In this document: piece after piece, positions 1 through 12,700 of the stretch | Layout: every line of letters begins with the position of its first letter | Position numbering within the stretch: the stretch's first letter is position 1 | NCBI GenBank assembly: GCA_032622095.1 | Contig: CP136066.1 | Span: 202,826,978-202,890,977 of the forward strand | Reading direction: 5' to 3' | Source of the DNA: Siphonodentalium dalli | Taxonomy: Eukaryota; Mollusca; Scaphopoda; Gadilida; Siphonodentaliidae | Length of the DNA stretch: 64,000 nt | Position numbers and translations under genes: made by a program | Notes under the pieces: generated by a model | Seen by the model: the letters and a program-made list of their open reading frames with translations, nothing else | Databases searched by the model: none | Told to the model about the DNA's origin: nothing

Positions 1-205
1 CTGAATAGTATATACACATACACATGGAATTTACATGGCATGATAACATTTGAAACTAAAATATTAAATCCACTTGGTGGTTTGCGCTCAAAAATACACC
101 AAATACTCTTTTCAGGCAAATGGTCGAAAATTTATGTAACAAACGTTTAGTATGTTGCACGATCAGCAACTTGCAACTGATGATGATTCTATTGTTCTTT
201 TGGCT

Positions 206-605
206 TTAACCCTTTACCCAACAGAAGGGCCCTGTGCCAATGCATTCTCTTATATATGCGAGTCGACCATAGGTCGCCTCGCATATATAAGAGAATGCAT
301 TGGCTTAACACATTAAAAATTATAAAATTGTTAAAGAATGTAAGAAAAAATGGTAAAAAGTGTTAAAAAAAGAGTTTTTTTAGGCCAATGCATTCTCTTA
401 TATATGCGAGGCGACCTATGGTCGACTCGCATATATAAGAGAATGCATTGGCACAGGGCATAACTGTAACTCTCACAATGTGGTCAAGGAGCCGGTTCCA
501 ATGATATCCATATTTGTATGGTTCTATTGAGACAGACCGAAGATATTTTATGCTGTTGAAGCTTTATTTGGCCGGTTTTGGCCGGTTTGTTGGGTAAAGG
601 GTTAA
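206..605. mobile_element. piggyBac-like MITE, copy 1
   Basis: TTAA at both edges (206-209 and 602-605) is followed by the inverted end CCCTTTACCCAACA. This fits the piggyBac hallmark of a TTAA target duplication plus ends starting CCC. The interior holds two copies of a hairpin module of about 75 bp (around 231-304 and 384-456) separated by an AT-rich spacer. There is no transposase ORF, so it is non-autonomous. Related copies lie at 18141, 31134 and 37243. Confidence 0.85.
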
Positions 606-646
606 CCATCTTCTTCGCTTTCTAAAGTTCATCTCTTTAAACTTGT

Positions 647-900
647 TAAAGGTACTCAATCCGATTAGACGATCCTAAATTACTATTTCTTTGGCTTTGG
701 GGTAAACAATATTTGATTTGAGTCGAGGAACCCACCCATCAAAGCTCAGAGTGGTCAGATATCGATTTTTGAAGTCTGTTAATTTTTGGAGATGTTGGCC
801 AGAACTTCGTGCTCAAACAGAAAAATTGCGGGCGTAAGATGGATAACTCAAGTGGTTATTATTGTTAATACCCCCAAAGCCAAAGAAACATCCTATACTC
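647..900. repeat. Remnant of AAAGGTACTCAATC-ended dispersed repeat
   Basis: It starts with AAAGGTACTCAATCCGATTA and shares a block around GAGTCGAGGAACCCACC and CAAAGCTCAGAGT with copies at 21854, 38841 and 51034. Only one end is clear; the other is diverged or lost. Confidence 0.55.
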
Positions 901-1352
901 TTTCAATTGACAATTTTATTTTCGGCATCTCGACTTAAATTGTGTACGCCACCATTTTAGGTTACAGTGAAGTAATTCGATTGGTAGCGACCTCCAACGG
1001 ATTTTGGATCAAGATGCAGAAGAGAATTTAACCAAATCTGGGCTTTGGTTGGCTAATAGTAGTTTTGATATTTAAACATATAAAATACTTGAAATTTCAG
1101 ACGCCAAAACATTGGCACATTGTAAAGTACGTTGTTCCTAGATTGAATTATTTTGGTGTGAGGTAAAATATGTCAAACTATTTCAACCTATATATATATA
1201 TGTGGTGTAAAATTTCCGAATTATATTGTGTCAGGCATGAAATTTCCAACTGTTGAAAATGTTGACAAAATTTGGGAGGGGTCCCCCACACATTAAGCAT
1301 TAAGTCATAACCGTATTGACAAGTTAGTTATATTTTATATATTATCTTTCAG

Positions 1353-1497
1353 TATGGTTTGTCGACGCGGGCGGTTGTTCAAAATCTGAGAATAAATCAG
1401 TTATACTTCGTGAGAGTAGGAGTATGGGAGAATCCATTCATGGGTGAATTCGGCAGATACCAAAACATCAGCGAAACAGCCATAGTACGAACAAAAG
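1353..1497 (+). CDS. Exon: C-terminal half of an FN3 domain (first visible exon)
   Basis: The acceptor is TTATCTTTCAG ending at 1352 and the donor is AAAAG|GTAAAT at 1498. The exon enters in phase 0 and leaves in phase 1 (145 nt). It encodes the last strands of a fibronectin type III domain: a 'VVQNLRINQLYFVRVGVW' stretch with the tyrosine-corner Tyr, then a Gly-rich turn and a final strand ending in 'AIVRTKG'. An N-glycosylation sequon NIS lies before the last strand. FN3 domains are often split by a mid-domain intron, so the first half should be in an earlier exon, not found here. The 3' end of this exon has been tandemly duplicated into the intron (1455-1677). The following intron is 12.4 kb, mostly satellite. 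Confidence 0.7.
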
Positions 1498-1677
1498 GTA
1501 AATTAATTCGACAGGTACCAAAACATCAGCGAAACAGCCATAGTACGAACAAAAGGTAAATTAATTCGACAGGTACCAAAACATCAGCGAAACAGCCATA
1601 GTACGAACAAAAGGTAAATTAATTCGACAGGTACCAAAACATCGGCGAAACAGTCATAGTACGAACAAAGGGTAAAT
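1455..1677 (+). repeat. 58-bp tandem array spanning an exon donor (3.8 copies)
   Basis: Unit of 58 bp beginning at 1455, 1513, 1571 and 1629 (last one partial). The first copy contains the final 43 nt of the FN3 exon plus the first 15 nt of the intron. Each copy therefore carries a GTAAAT donor (1498, 1556, 1614, 1672), and the junction between copies reads TTCGACAG, an acceptor-like string. Because 58 is not a multiple of 3, the second donor is out of phase, and read-through stops at 1557-1559. Confidence 0.92.
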
Positions 1678-1839
1678 GTCTATCAATGCTGCACCCTTTT
1701 CTGCATGCACCTCGTCACACTGATGGCTTATGTGGTGAAATAGTCGGTAAGTTGCATAGCACACCGACCGACCACAGACGCCTCGTGACGGCGATTCATC
1801 GATCTCTTCCAGATAAGTGCGGATTCATGTTCCACGCCA

Positions 1840-2398
1840 ATATATTCTCGTGCAAATGGGTTAATATTGGACCTAAATATTCACATAGGTTCATATTGGA
1901 CTTATTTGATTCTGAAATAAGCCCATAGCTTATATCCGTTATTCCGTTGAATGGCGCGGGCCGCAGTGAAAACACGTTATGAAGAGCGTGAGTCTGGTAA
2001 GTCGTGAAAAAAAGGTTATTAAAGTGATGTGAAACACTCCCTCCGATGGGGTGATCAAATGGAAATGGATGATAATATTGCTGAAATTGGTTATTTTTAC
2101 AAATATTAAATGCAAACTGACGACGCACACCTTCATTATTATATATTAATTAAATTCGGCGACTCCAGATGGCGAAATCGTTTTCGTTACTTTATCGTCG
2201 ATAGTTTCGTCCCGAATCAAGAAGTAAACATTTACAATTGAGCGTAGTTCAGATGATGTTTCTATGGAGTGGTACGGTCGATTTGCTTGAGATTTTCGGC
2301 GATGTAGTTGAATGCTACACTCCTCCTGTTGACATAGTGCGTGAAGACTAACTTAACATTTTAACGCACCCGAACAAGTACATAATATGTCTTTAAAT
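1840..2398. repeat. Dispersed repeat, copy 1 (GTGATGTGAAACACTCC family)
   Basis: Shares long blocks with 14140-15085 and 17762-18140, including GTGATGTGAAACA, a GGCGAAATCG/TTTTCGTT block, ATAGTTTCGTCCCGAAT and CACCCGAACAAGTACATAAT. No coding capacity was recognised; the family could not be identified. Confidence 0.7.
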
Positions 2399-3724
2399 AA
2401 TGCCGATATGGGCATATTTCCTGTGGAAATTGGCCCATATATATTGGACTGTTTTAAAAACCACGTTTTAGGTCCATATATATAGCGTATATTCGAGTTA
2501 AATATTGCCAATATGAGCTTATATCGCTCATTAAAATAAGCCAGTTATGCGCTTATTATCACGGGAACAGGCTGTCCAAGCAAATGGAAGCTAGTCTGAT
2601 TCAGGTATCTGAACAGCTTGTCGGGTTCTATTGTTTCTATATCAATAATACTCATTAATATAATAATATGTTTATTTGCACAATTATCAGTCAAACATTT
2701 ACAAATAATTTATTAAAAATATAGTATTATACAGGAGCAGCATGGTCTAGCTGGTCGTCTTCCTGCTGCCCCAATATATATAAATGGTGCAATATGAAAT
2801 ATTTGACGTATTTCCAATTTTACACAGATTCTGAAATATTTGGTAGACCGGTTGGTGCATCATTAAAACAAATTATATGTGATTATGAGCATTTTGACTG
2901 AGACTAACGTGCATCGTGGACGCAGTGGTCAATAATATTTTGGGATTTTTGACAAGTTAGACAGGTTAAAAGTAGTGGGATGGTTGCGACAGTCAGGTAT
3001 CATATTCACTGACTATTGTGCCTCGGGGTATCGGACCTTCGGAGTTGGGTCTTCGGAATATAGAACCTTCGGAGTATTGGACCTTCTCATGTGGGACTCT
3101 CGGAATATTTGACCTTCGTATTTGGGACCTTCGGAATATTTGACCTTGTAATATGGGACATTCGGTTATTGGACCGTCTGAGTATCGGATCTTCGGAATA
3201 AAGGGTTAACACCCATCCTCCTCCGTGACGAATATATAGGAACGTTTGCTCGTCAACGTTTCAAGTATGTTAAGGTACTCTTCGTTCATGAATATATATA
3301 CAAAAGCACAGGTATCTATCGCGACGACTGGATTATTGTGAACCCTTGTGTTGCATTTAGCACCAAGAGAAGTATAGGGCCATCACATGTCTTCTATTGA
3401 TATGAACCGTTGCCATGTTCACAGTAACTGACTGACGGGTGTGACCAGTGAACAGCCATTGTGATCGACCCCCTCACATGGCACCTGACGCATGGAGATT
3501 ACTACAGACGAGCATCATTTTTATCACGCAACAACTCAATTATTGAAAACCACTGTCATCATCTCACGACTTCATCTGCCCTCCCGCTTGTCTTCTAGTC
3601 TCTCTCTGTATATTATGCTATTTGTTTGGATTTGGAAATAAAAATATGTTTACACTAGTAACTGCAAACTTCAAAGGTTGAGATGCACCCTTATAACCTC
3701 ATGGCAAGAATCTGATGAACATTT
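2399..3724. other. Intron sequence without recognised gene
   Basis: Non-coding. The only structure seen is the degenerate GGACCTTCGGAATATT array at 3020-3201. The 3' end (from about 3725) grades into the first satellite copy. Confidence 0.5.
3020..3201. repeat. Degenerate short tandem array, GGACCTTCGGAATATT-like
   Basis: About ten imperfect repeats of roughly 15-20 bp containing ACCTTCGGA or GACCTTCG variants. Spacing is irregular and copies are diverged. Confidence 0.65.
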
Positions 3725-6700
3725 TGATGCGTGAACACTATCATAGATCTATTTACAGCCGGTTGCCGATATAACGATGCTGTGTCGGATGTCGTTTGAT
3801 GTTTGAACATATTAATCTATTTACAGCCGGTTGCCGATATAACGATGATGTGCTGGATGTCGTTTGATGTTTGAACATATTAATCTATTTACAGCCGGTT
3901 GTCGATATAACGATGATGTGCTGGATGTCGTTTGATGTTTGAACATATTGATCTATTTACAGCCGGTTGCCGATATAACGATGATGTGCCGGATGTCGTT
4001 TGATGTTTGAACATATTGATCTATTTACAGCCGGTTGCCGATATAACGATGATGTGCCGGATGTCGTTTGATGTTTGAACATATTGATCTATTTACAGCC
4101 GGTTGTCGATATAACGATGCTGTGATGGGTGTCGTTTGATGTTTGAACATATTGATCTATTTACAGCCGGTTGTCGATATAACGATGATGTGCCGGATGT
4201 CGTTTGATGTTTGAACATATTGATCTATTTACAGCCGGTTGTCGATATAACGATGATGTGCTGGATGTCGTTTGATGTTTGAACATATTGATCTATTTAC
4301 AGCCGGTTGCCGATATAACGATGATGTGCTGGATGTCGTTTGATGTTTGAACATATTGATCTATTTACAGCCGGTTGTCGATATAACGATGATGTGCTGG
4401 ATGTCGTTTGATGTTTGAACATATTAATCTATTTACAGCCGGTTGCCGATAAAACGATGATGTGCTGGATGTCGTTTGATGTTTGAACAAATTGATCTAT
4501 TTACAGCCGGTTGTCGATATAACGATGATGTGCTGGATGTCGTTTGATGTTTGAACATATTTATATATTTACAGCCGGTTGTCGATATAACGATGATGTG
4601 CTGGATGTCGTTTTATGTTTGAACAAATTGATCTATTTACAGCCGGTTGCCGATATAACGATGCTGTGCCGGATGTCGTTTGATGTTTGAACATATTAAT
4701 CTATTTACAGCCGGTTGCCGATATAACGATGATGTGCCGGATGTCGTTTGATGTTTGAACATATTGATCTATTTACAGCCGGTTGTCGATATAACGATGA
4801 TGTGCTGGATGTCGTTTGATGTTTGAACATATTAATCTATTTACAGCCGGTTGCCGATATAACGATGATGTGCCGGATGTCGTTTGATGTTTGAACATAT
4901 TGATCTATTTACAGCCGGTTGTCGATATAACGATGATGTGCTGGATGTCGTTTGATGTTTGAACATATTAATCTATTTACAGCCGGTTGCCGATAAAACG
5001 ATGATGTGCTGGATGTCGTTTGATGTTTGAACAAATTGATCTATTTACAGCCGGTTGTCGATATAACGATGATGTGCTGGATGTCGTTTGATGTTTGAAC
5101 ATATTGATCTATTTACAGCCGGTTGCCGATATAACGATGCTGTGCCGGATGTCGTTTGATGTTTGAACATATTAATCTATTTACAGCCGGTTGCCGATAT
5201 AACGATGATGTGCCGGATGTCGTTTGATGTTTGAACATATTGATCTATTTACAGCCGGTTGTCGATATAACGATGATGTGCTGGTTGTCGTTTGATGTTT
5301 GAACATATTGATCTATTTACAGCCGGTTGTCGATATAACGATGATGTGCCGGATGTCGTTTGATGTTTGAACATATTGATCTATTTACAGCCGGTTGTCG
5401 ATATAACGATGATGTGCCGGATGTCGTTTGATGTTTGAACATATTGATCTATTTACAGCCGGTTGTCGATATAACGATGATGTGCTGGTTGTCGTTTGAT
5501 GTTTGAACATATTGATATATTTACAGCCGGTTGCCGATATAACGATGATGTGCCGGATGTCGTTTGATGTTTGAACATATTGATATATTTACAGCCGGTT
5601 GCCGATATAACGATGATGTGCCGGATGTCGTTTGATGTTTGAACATATTGATATATTTACAGCCGGTTGTCGATATAACGATGATGTGCCGGATGTCGTT
5701 TGATGTTTGAACATATTGATCTATTTACAGCCGGTTGTCGATATAACGATGATGTGCTGGATGTCGTTTGATGTTTGAACATATTAATCTATTTACAGCC
5801 GGTTGTCGATATAACGATGATGTGCTGGATGTCGTTTGATGTTTGAACATATTGATATATTTACAGCCGGTTGTCGATATAACGATGATGTGCTGGATGT
5901 CGTTTGATGTTTGAACATATTAATCTATTTACAGCCGGTTGTCGATATAACGATGATGTGCCGGATGTCGTTTGATGTTTGAACATATTAATCTATTTAC
6001 AGCCGGTTATCGATATAACGATGATGTGCTGGATGTCGTTTGATGTTTGAACATATTGATATATTTACAGCCGGTTGTCGATATAACGATGATGTGCTGG
6101 ATGTCGTTTGATGTTTGAACATATTGATCTATTTACAGTCGGTTGTCGATATAACGATGATGTGCCGGATGTCGTTTGATGTTTGAACATATTAATCTAT
6201 TTACAGCCGGTTGTCGATATAACGATGATGTGCCGGATGTCGTTTGATGTTTGAACATATTAATCTATTTACAGCCGGTTGTCGATATAACGATGATGTG
6301 CTGGATGTCGTTTGATGTTTGAACATATTGATATATTTACAGCCGGTTGTCGATATAACGATGATGTGCCGGATGTCGTTTGATGTTTGAACATATTGAT
6401 CTATTTACAGCCGGTTGTCGATATAACGATGATGTGCCGGATGTCGTTTGATGTTTGAACATATTAATCTATTTACAGCCGGTTGTCGATATAACGATGA
6501 TGTGCCGGATGTCGTTTGATGTTTGAACATATTGATATATTTACAGCCGGTTGTCGATATAACGATGATGTGCCGGATGTCGTTTGATGTTTGAACATAT
6601 TAATCTATTTACAGCCGGTTGTCGATATAACGATGATATGCTGGATGTCGTTTGATGTTTGAACATATTGATCTATTTACAGCCGGTTGTCGATATAACG

Positions 6701-9700
6701 ATGATGTGCCGGATGTCGTTTGATGTTTGAACATATTGATCTATTTACAGCCGGTTGTCGATATAACGATGATGTGCCGGATGTCGTTTGATGTTTGAAC
6801 ATATTAATCTATTTACAGCCGGTTGTCGATATAACGATGATGTGCTGGATGTCGTTTGATGTTTGAACATATTGATATATTTACAGCCGGTTGTCGATAT
6901 AACGATGATGTGTTGGATGTCGTTTGATGTTTGAACATATTAATCTATTTACAGCCGGTTGTCGATATAACGATGATGTGCCGGATGTCGTTTGATGTTT
7001 GAACATATTAATCTATTTACAGCCGGTTGTCGATATAACGATGATGTGCCGGATGTCGTTTGATGTTTGAACATATTAATCTATTTACAGCCGGTTGTCG
7101 ATATAACGATGATGTGCTGGATGTCGTTTGATGTTTGAACATATTGATATATTTACAGCCGGTTGTCGATATAACGATGATGTGCTGGATGTCGTTTGAT
7201 GTTTGAACATATTGATCTATTTACAGCCGGTTGTCGATATAACGATGATGTGCTGGATGTCGTTTGATGTTTGAGCATATTGATATATTTACAGCCGGTT
7301 GTCGATATAACGATGATGTGCTGGATGTCGTTTGATGTTTGATCATATTGATCTATTTACAGTCGGTTGTCGATATAACGATGATGTGCCGGATGTCGTT
7401 TGATGTTTGAACATATTAATCTATTTACAGCCGGTTGTCGATATAACGATGATGTGCCGGATGTCGTTTGATGTTTGAACATATTAATCTATTTACAGCC
7501 GGTTGTCGATATAACGATGATGTGCTGGATGTCGTTTGATGTTTGAACATATTGATATATTTACAGCCGGTTGTCGATATAACGATGATGTGCTGGATGT
7601 CGTTTGATGTTTGAACATATTGATCTATTTACAGTCGGTTGTCGATATAACGATGATGTGCCGGATGTCGTTTGATGTTTGAACATATTAATCTATTTAC
7701 AGCCGGTTGTCGATATAACGATGATGTGCCGGATGTCGTTTGATGTTTGAACATATTAATCTATTTACAGCCGGTTGTCGATATAACGATGATGTGCCGG
7801 ATGTCGTTTGATGTTTGAACATATTAATCTATTTACAGCCGGTTGTCGATATAACGATGATGTGCTGGATGTCGTTTGATGTTTGAACATATTGATATAT
7901 TTACAGCCGGTTGTCGATATAACGATGATGTGCCGGATGTCGTTTGATGTTTGAACATATTGATCTATTTACAGCCGGTTGTCGATATAACGATGATGTG
8001 CCGGATGTCGTTTGATGTTTGAACATATTAATCTATTTACAGCCGGTTGTCGATATAACGATGATGTGCCGGATGTCGTTTGATGTTTGAACATATTGAT
8101 ATATTTACAGCCGGTTGTCGATATAACGATGATGTGCCGGATGTCGTTTGATGTTTGAACATATTAATCTATTTACAGCCGGTTGTCGATATAACGATGA
8201 TGTGCCGGATGTCGTTTGATGTTTGAACATATTGATATATTTACAGCCGGTTGTCGATATAACGATGATGTGCCGGATGTCGTTTGATGTTTGAACATAT
8301 TAATCTATTTACAGCCGGTTGTCGATATAACGATGATATGCTGGATGTCGTTTGATGTTTGAACATATTGATCTATTTACAGCCGGTTGTCGATATAACG
8401 ATGATGTGCCGGATGTCGTTTGATGTTTGAACATATTGATCTATTTACAGCCGGTTGTCGATATAACGATGATGTGCCGGATGTCGTTTGATGTTTGAAC
8501 ATATTAATCTATTTACAGCCGGTTGTCGATATAACGATGATGTGCTGGATGTCGTTTGATGTTTGAACATATTAATCTATTTACAGCCGGTTGTCGATAT
8601 AACGATGATGTGCCGGATGTCGTTTGATGTTTGAACATATTAATCTATTTACAGCCGGTTGTCGATATAACGATGATGTGCTGGATGTCGTTTGATGTTT
8701 GAACATATTGATATATTTACAGCCGGTTGTCGATATAACGATGATGTGCTGGATGTCGTTTGATGTTTGAACATATTAATCTATTTACAGCCGGTTGTCG
8801 ATATAACGATGATGTGCCGGATGTCGTTTGATGTTTGAACATATTAATCTATTTACAGCCGGTTGTCGATATAACGATGATGTGCTGGATGTCGTTTGAT
8901 GTTTGAACATATTGATATATTTACAGCCGGTTGTCGATATAACGATGATGTGCCGGATGTCGTTTGATGTTTGAACATATTAATCTATTTACAGCCGGTT
9001 GTCGATATAACGATGATGTGCCGGATGTCGTTTGATGTTTGAACATATTAATCTATTTACAGCCGGTTGTCGATATAACGATGATGTGCTGGATGTCGTT
9101 TGATGTTTGAACATATTGATATATTTACAGCCGGTTGTCGATATAACGATGATGTGCTGGATGTCGTTTGATGTTTGAACATATTAATCTATTTACAGCC
9201 GGTTGTCGATATAACGATGATGTGCCGGATGTCGTTTGATGTTTGAACATATTAATCTATTTACAGCCGGTTGTCGATATAACGATGATGTGCCGGATGT
9301 CGTTTGATGTTTGAACATATTAATCTATTTACAGCCGGTTGTCGATATAACGATGATGTGCCGGATGTCGTTTGATGTTTGAACATATTAATCTATTTAC
9401 AGCCGGTTGTCGATATAACGATGATGTGCTGGATGTCGTTTGATGTTTGAACATATTAATCTATTTACAGCCGGTTGTCGATATAACGATGATGTGCCGG
9501 ATGTCGTTTGATGTTTGAACATATTAATCTATTTACAGCCGGTTGTCGATATAACGATGATGTGCTGGATGTCGTTTGATGTTTGAACATATTGATATAT
9601 TTACAGCCGGTTGCCGATATAACGATGATGTGCCGGATGTCGTTTGATGTTTGAACATATTAATATATTTACAGCCGGTTGTCGATATAACGATGATGTG

Positions 9701-12700
9701 CCGGATGTCGTTTGATGTTTGAACATATTGATATATTTACTGCCGGTTGTCGATATAACGATGATGTGCTGGATGTCGTTTGATGTTTGAACATATTGAT
9801 ATATTTACTGCCGGTTGTCGATATAACGATGATGTGCTGGATGTCGTTTGATGTTTGAACATATTAATATATTTACAGTCGGTTGCCGATATAACGATGA
9901 TGTGCCGGATGTCGTTTGATGTTTGAACATATTAATCTATTTACAGCCGGTTGTCGATATAACGATGATGTGCTGGATGTCGTTTGATGTTTGAACATAT
10001 TAATCTATTTACAGCCGGTTGCCGATATAACGATGATGTGCCGGATGTCGTTTGATGTTTGAACATATTGATCTATTTACAGCCGGTTGCCGATATAACG
10101 ATGATGTGCCGGATGTCGTTTGATGTTTGAACATATTGATCTATTTACAGCCGGTTGTCGATATAACGATGGTGTGCCGGATGTCGTTTGATGTTTGAAC
10201 ATATTGATATATTTACAGCCGGTTGTCGATATAACGATGATGTGCCGGATGTCGTTTGATGTTTGAACATATTGATCTATTTACAGCCGGTTGCCGATAT
10301 AACGATGATGTGCCGGATGTCGTTTGATGTTTGAACATATTGATCTATTTACAGCCGGTTGTCGATATAACGATGATGTGCCGGATGTCGTTTGATGTTT
10401 GAACATATTGATATATTTACAGCCGGTTGCCGATATAACGATGATGTGCCGGATGTCGTTTGATGTTTGAACATATTGATATATTTACAGCCGGTTGTCG
10501 ATATAACGATGATGTGCCGGATGTCGTTTGATGTTTGAACATATTTATCTATTTACAGCCGGTTGTCGACATAACGATGATGTGCTGGATGTCGTTTGAT
10601 GTTTGAACATATTGATATATTTACAGCCGGTTGCCGATATAACGATGATGTGCCGGATGTCGTTTGATGTTTGAACATATTAATCTATTTACAGCCGGTT
10701 GTCGATATAACGATGATGTGATGGATGTCGTTTGATGTTTGAACATATTAATCTATTTACAGCCGGTTGCCGATATAACGATGATGTGCTGGATGTCGTT
10801 TGATGTTTGAACATATTGATATATTTACAGCCGGTTGCCGATATAACGATGATGTGCCGGATGTCGTTTGATGTTTGAACATATTGATCTATTTACAGCC
10901 GGTTGTCGATATAACGATGATGTGCCGGATGTCGTTTGATGTTTGAACATATTGATCTATTTACAGCCGGTTGTCGATATAACGATGATGTGCCGGATGT
11001 CGTTTGATGTTTGAACATATTGATATATTTACAGCCGGTTGTCGATATAACGATGATGTGCCGGATGTCGTTTGATGTTTGAACATATTGATATATTTAC
11101 AGCCGGTTGTCGATATAACGATGATGTGCTGGATGTCGTTTGATGTTTGAACATATTGATATATTTACAGCCGGTTGTCGATATAACGATGATGTGCCGG
11201 ATGTCGTTTGATGTTTGAACATATTGATATATTTACAGCCGGTTGCCGATATAACGATGATGTGCTGGATGTCGTTTGATGTTTGAACATATTAATCTAT
11301 TTACAGCCGGTTGTCGATATAACGATGATATGCTGGATGTCGTTTGATGTTTGAACATATTGATATATTTACAGCCGGTTGCCGATATAACGATGATGTG
11401 CCGGATGTCGTTTGATGTTTGAACATATTGATCTATTTACAGCCGGTTGCCGATATAACGATGATGTGCCGGATGTCGTTTGATGTTTGAACATATTGAT
11501 ATATTTACAGCCGGTTGTCGATATAACGATGATGTGCCGGATGTCGTTTGATGTTTGAACATATTAATCTATTTACAGCCGGTTGCCGATAAAACGATGA
11601 TGTGCTGGATGTCGTTTGATGTTTGAACATATTGATATATTTACAGCCGGTTGTCGATATAACGATGATGTGCCGGATGTCGTTTGATGTTTGAACATAT
11701 TGATATATTTACAGCCGGTTGTCGATATAACGATGATGTGCCGGATGTCGTTTGATGTTTGAACATATTAATCTATTTACAGCCGGTTGCCGATAAAACG
11801 ATGATGTGCTGGATGTCGTTTGATGTTTGAACATATTGATATATTTACAGCCGGTTGCCGATATAACGATGATGTGCCGGATGTCGTTTGATGTTTGAAC
11901 ATATTGATCTATTTCCAGCCGGTTGTCGATATAACGATGATGTGCTGGATGTCGTTTGATGTTTGAACATATTAATCTATTTACAGCCGGTTGTCGATAT
12001 AACGATGATGTGCCGGATGTCGTTTGATGTTTGAACATATTAATCTAATTACAGCCGGTTGTCGATATAACGATGATGTGCTGGATGTCGTTTGATGTTT
12101 GAACATATTAATCTATTTACAGCCGGTTGTCGATATAACGATGATGTGCCGGATGTCGTTTGATGTTTGAACATATTGATATATTTACAGCCGGTTGTCG
12201 ATATAACGATGATGTGCCGGATGTCGTTTGATGTTTGAACATATTGATCTATTTACAGCCGGTTGCCGATATAACGATGATGTGCCGGATGTCGTTTGAT
12301 GTTTGAACATATTGATCTATTTCCAGCCGGTTGTCGATATAACGATGATGTGCTGGATGTCGTTTGATGTTTGAACATATTAATCTATTTCCAGCCGGTT
12401 GTCGATATAACGATGATGTGCCGGATGTCGTTTGATGTTTGAACATATTAATCTATTTACAGCCGGTTGTCGATATAACGATGATGTGCTGGATGTCGTT
12501 TGATGTTTGAACATATTAATCTATTTACAGCCGGTTGTCGATATAACGATGATGTGCTGGATGTCGTTTGATGTTTGAACATATTGATATATTTACAGCC
12601 GGTTGTCGATATAACGATGATGTGCCGGATGTGGCGTTTGATGTTTGAACATATTGATATATTTCCAGCCGGTTGTCGATATAACGATGATGTGCTGGAT

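Larger units (their letters stand above)
1..1352. other. Upstream non-coding stretch, probably intron
   Basis: No exon was recognised here. It holds a complete piggyBac-like MITE (206-605) and a remnant of the AAAGGTACTCAATC-ended repeat (about 647-900). It ends in a pyrimidine-rich acceptor tract before the first visible exon. The N-terminal half of the FN3 domain that exon completes was not found here and is presumably upstream of the window. Confidence 0.5.

Noticed and set aside
1686-2136. Short frames on both strands near the first dispersed repeat
   Set aside because: They lie within or beside a repeat present three times and share no conserved frame between copies.
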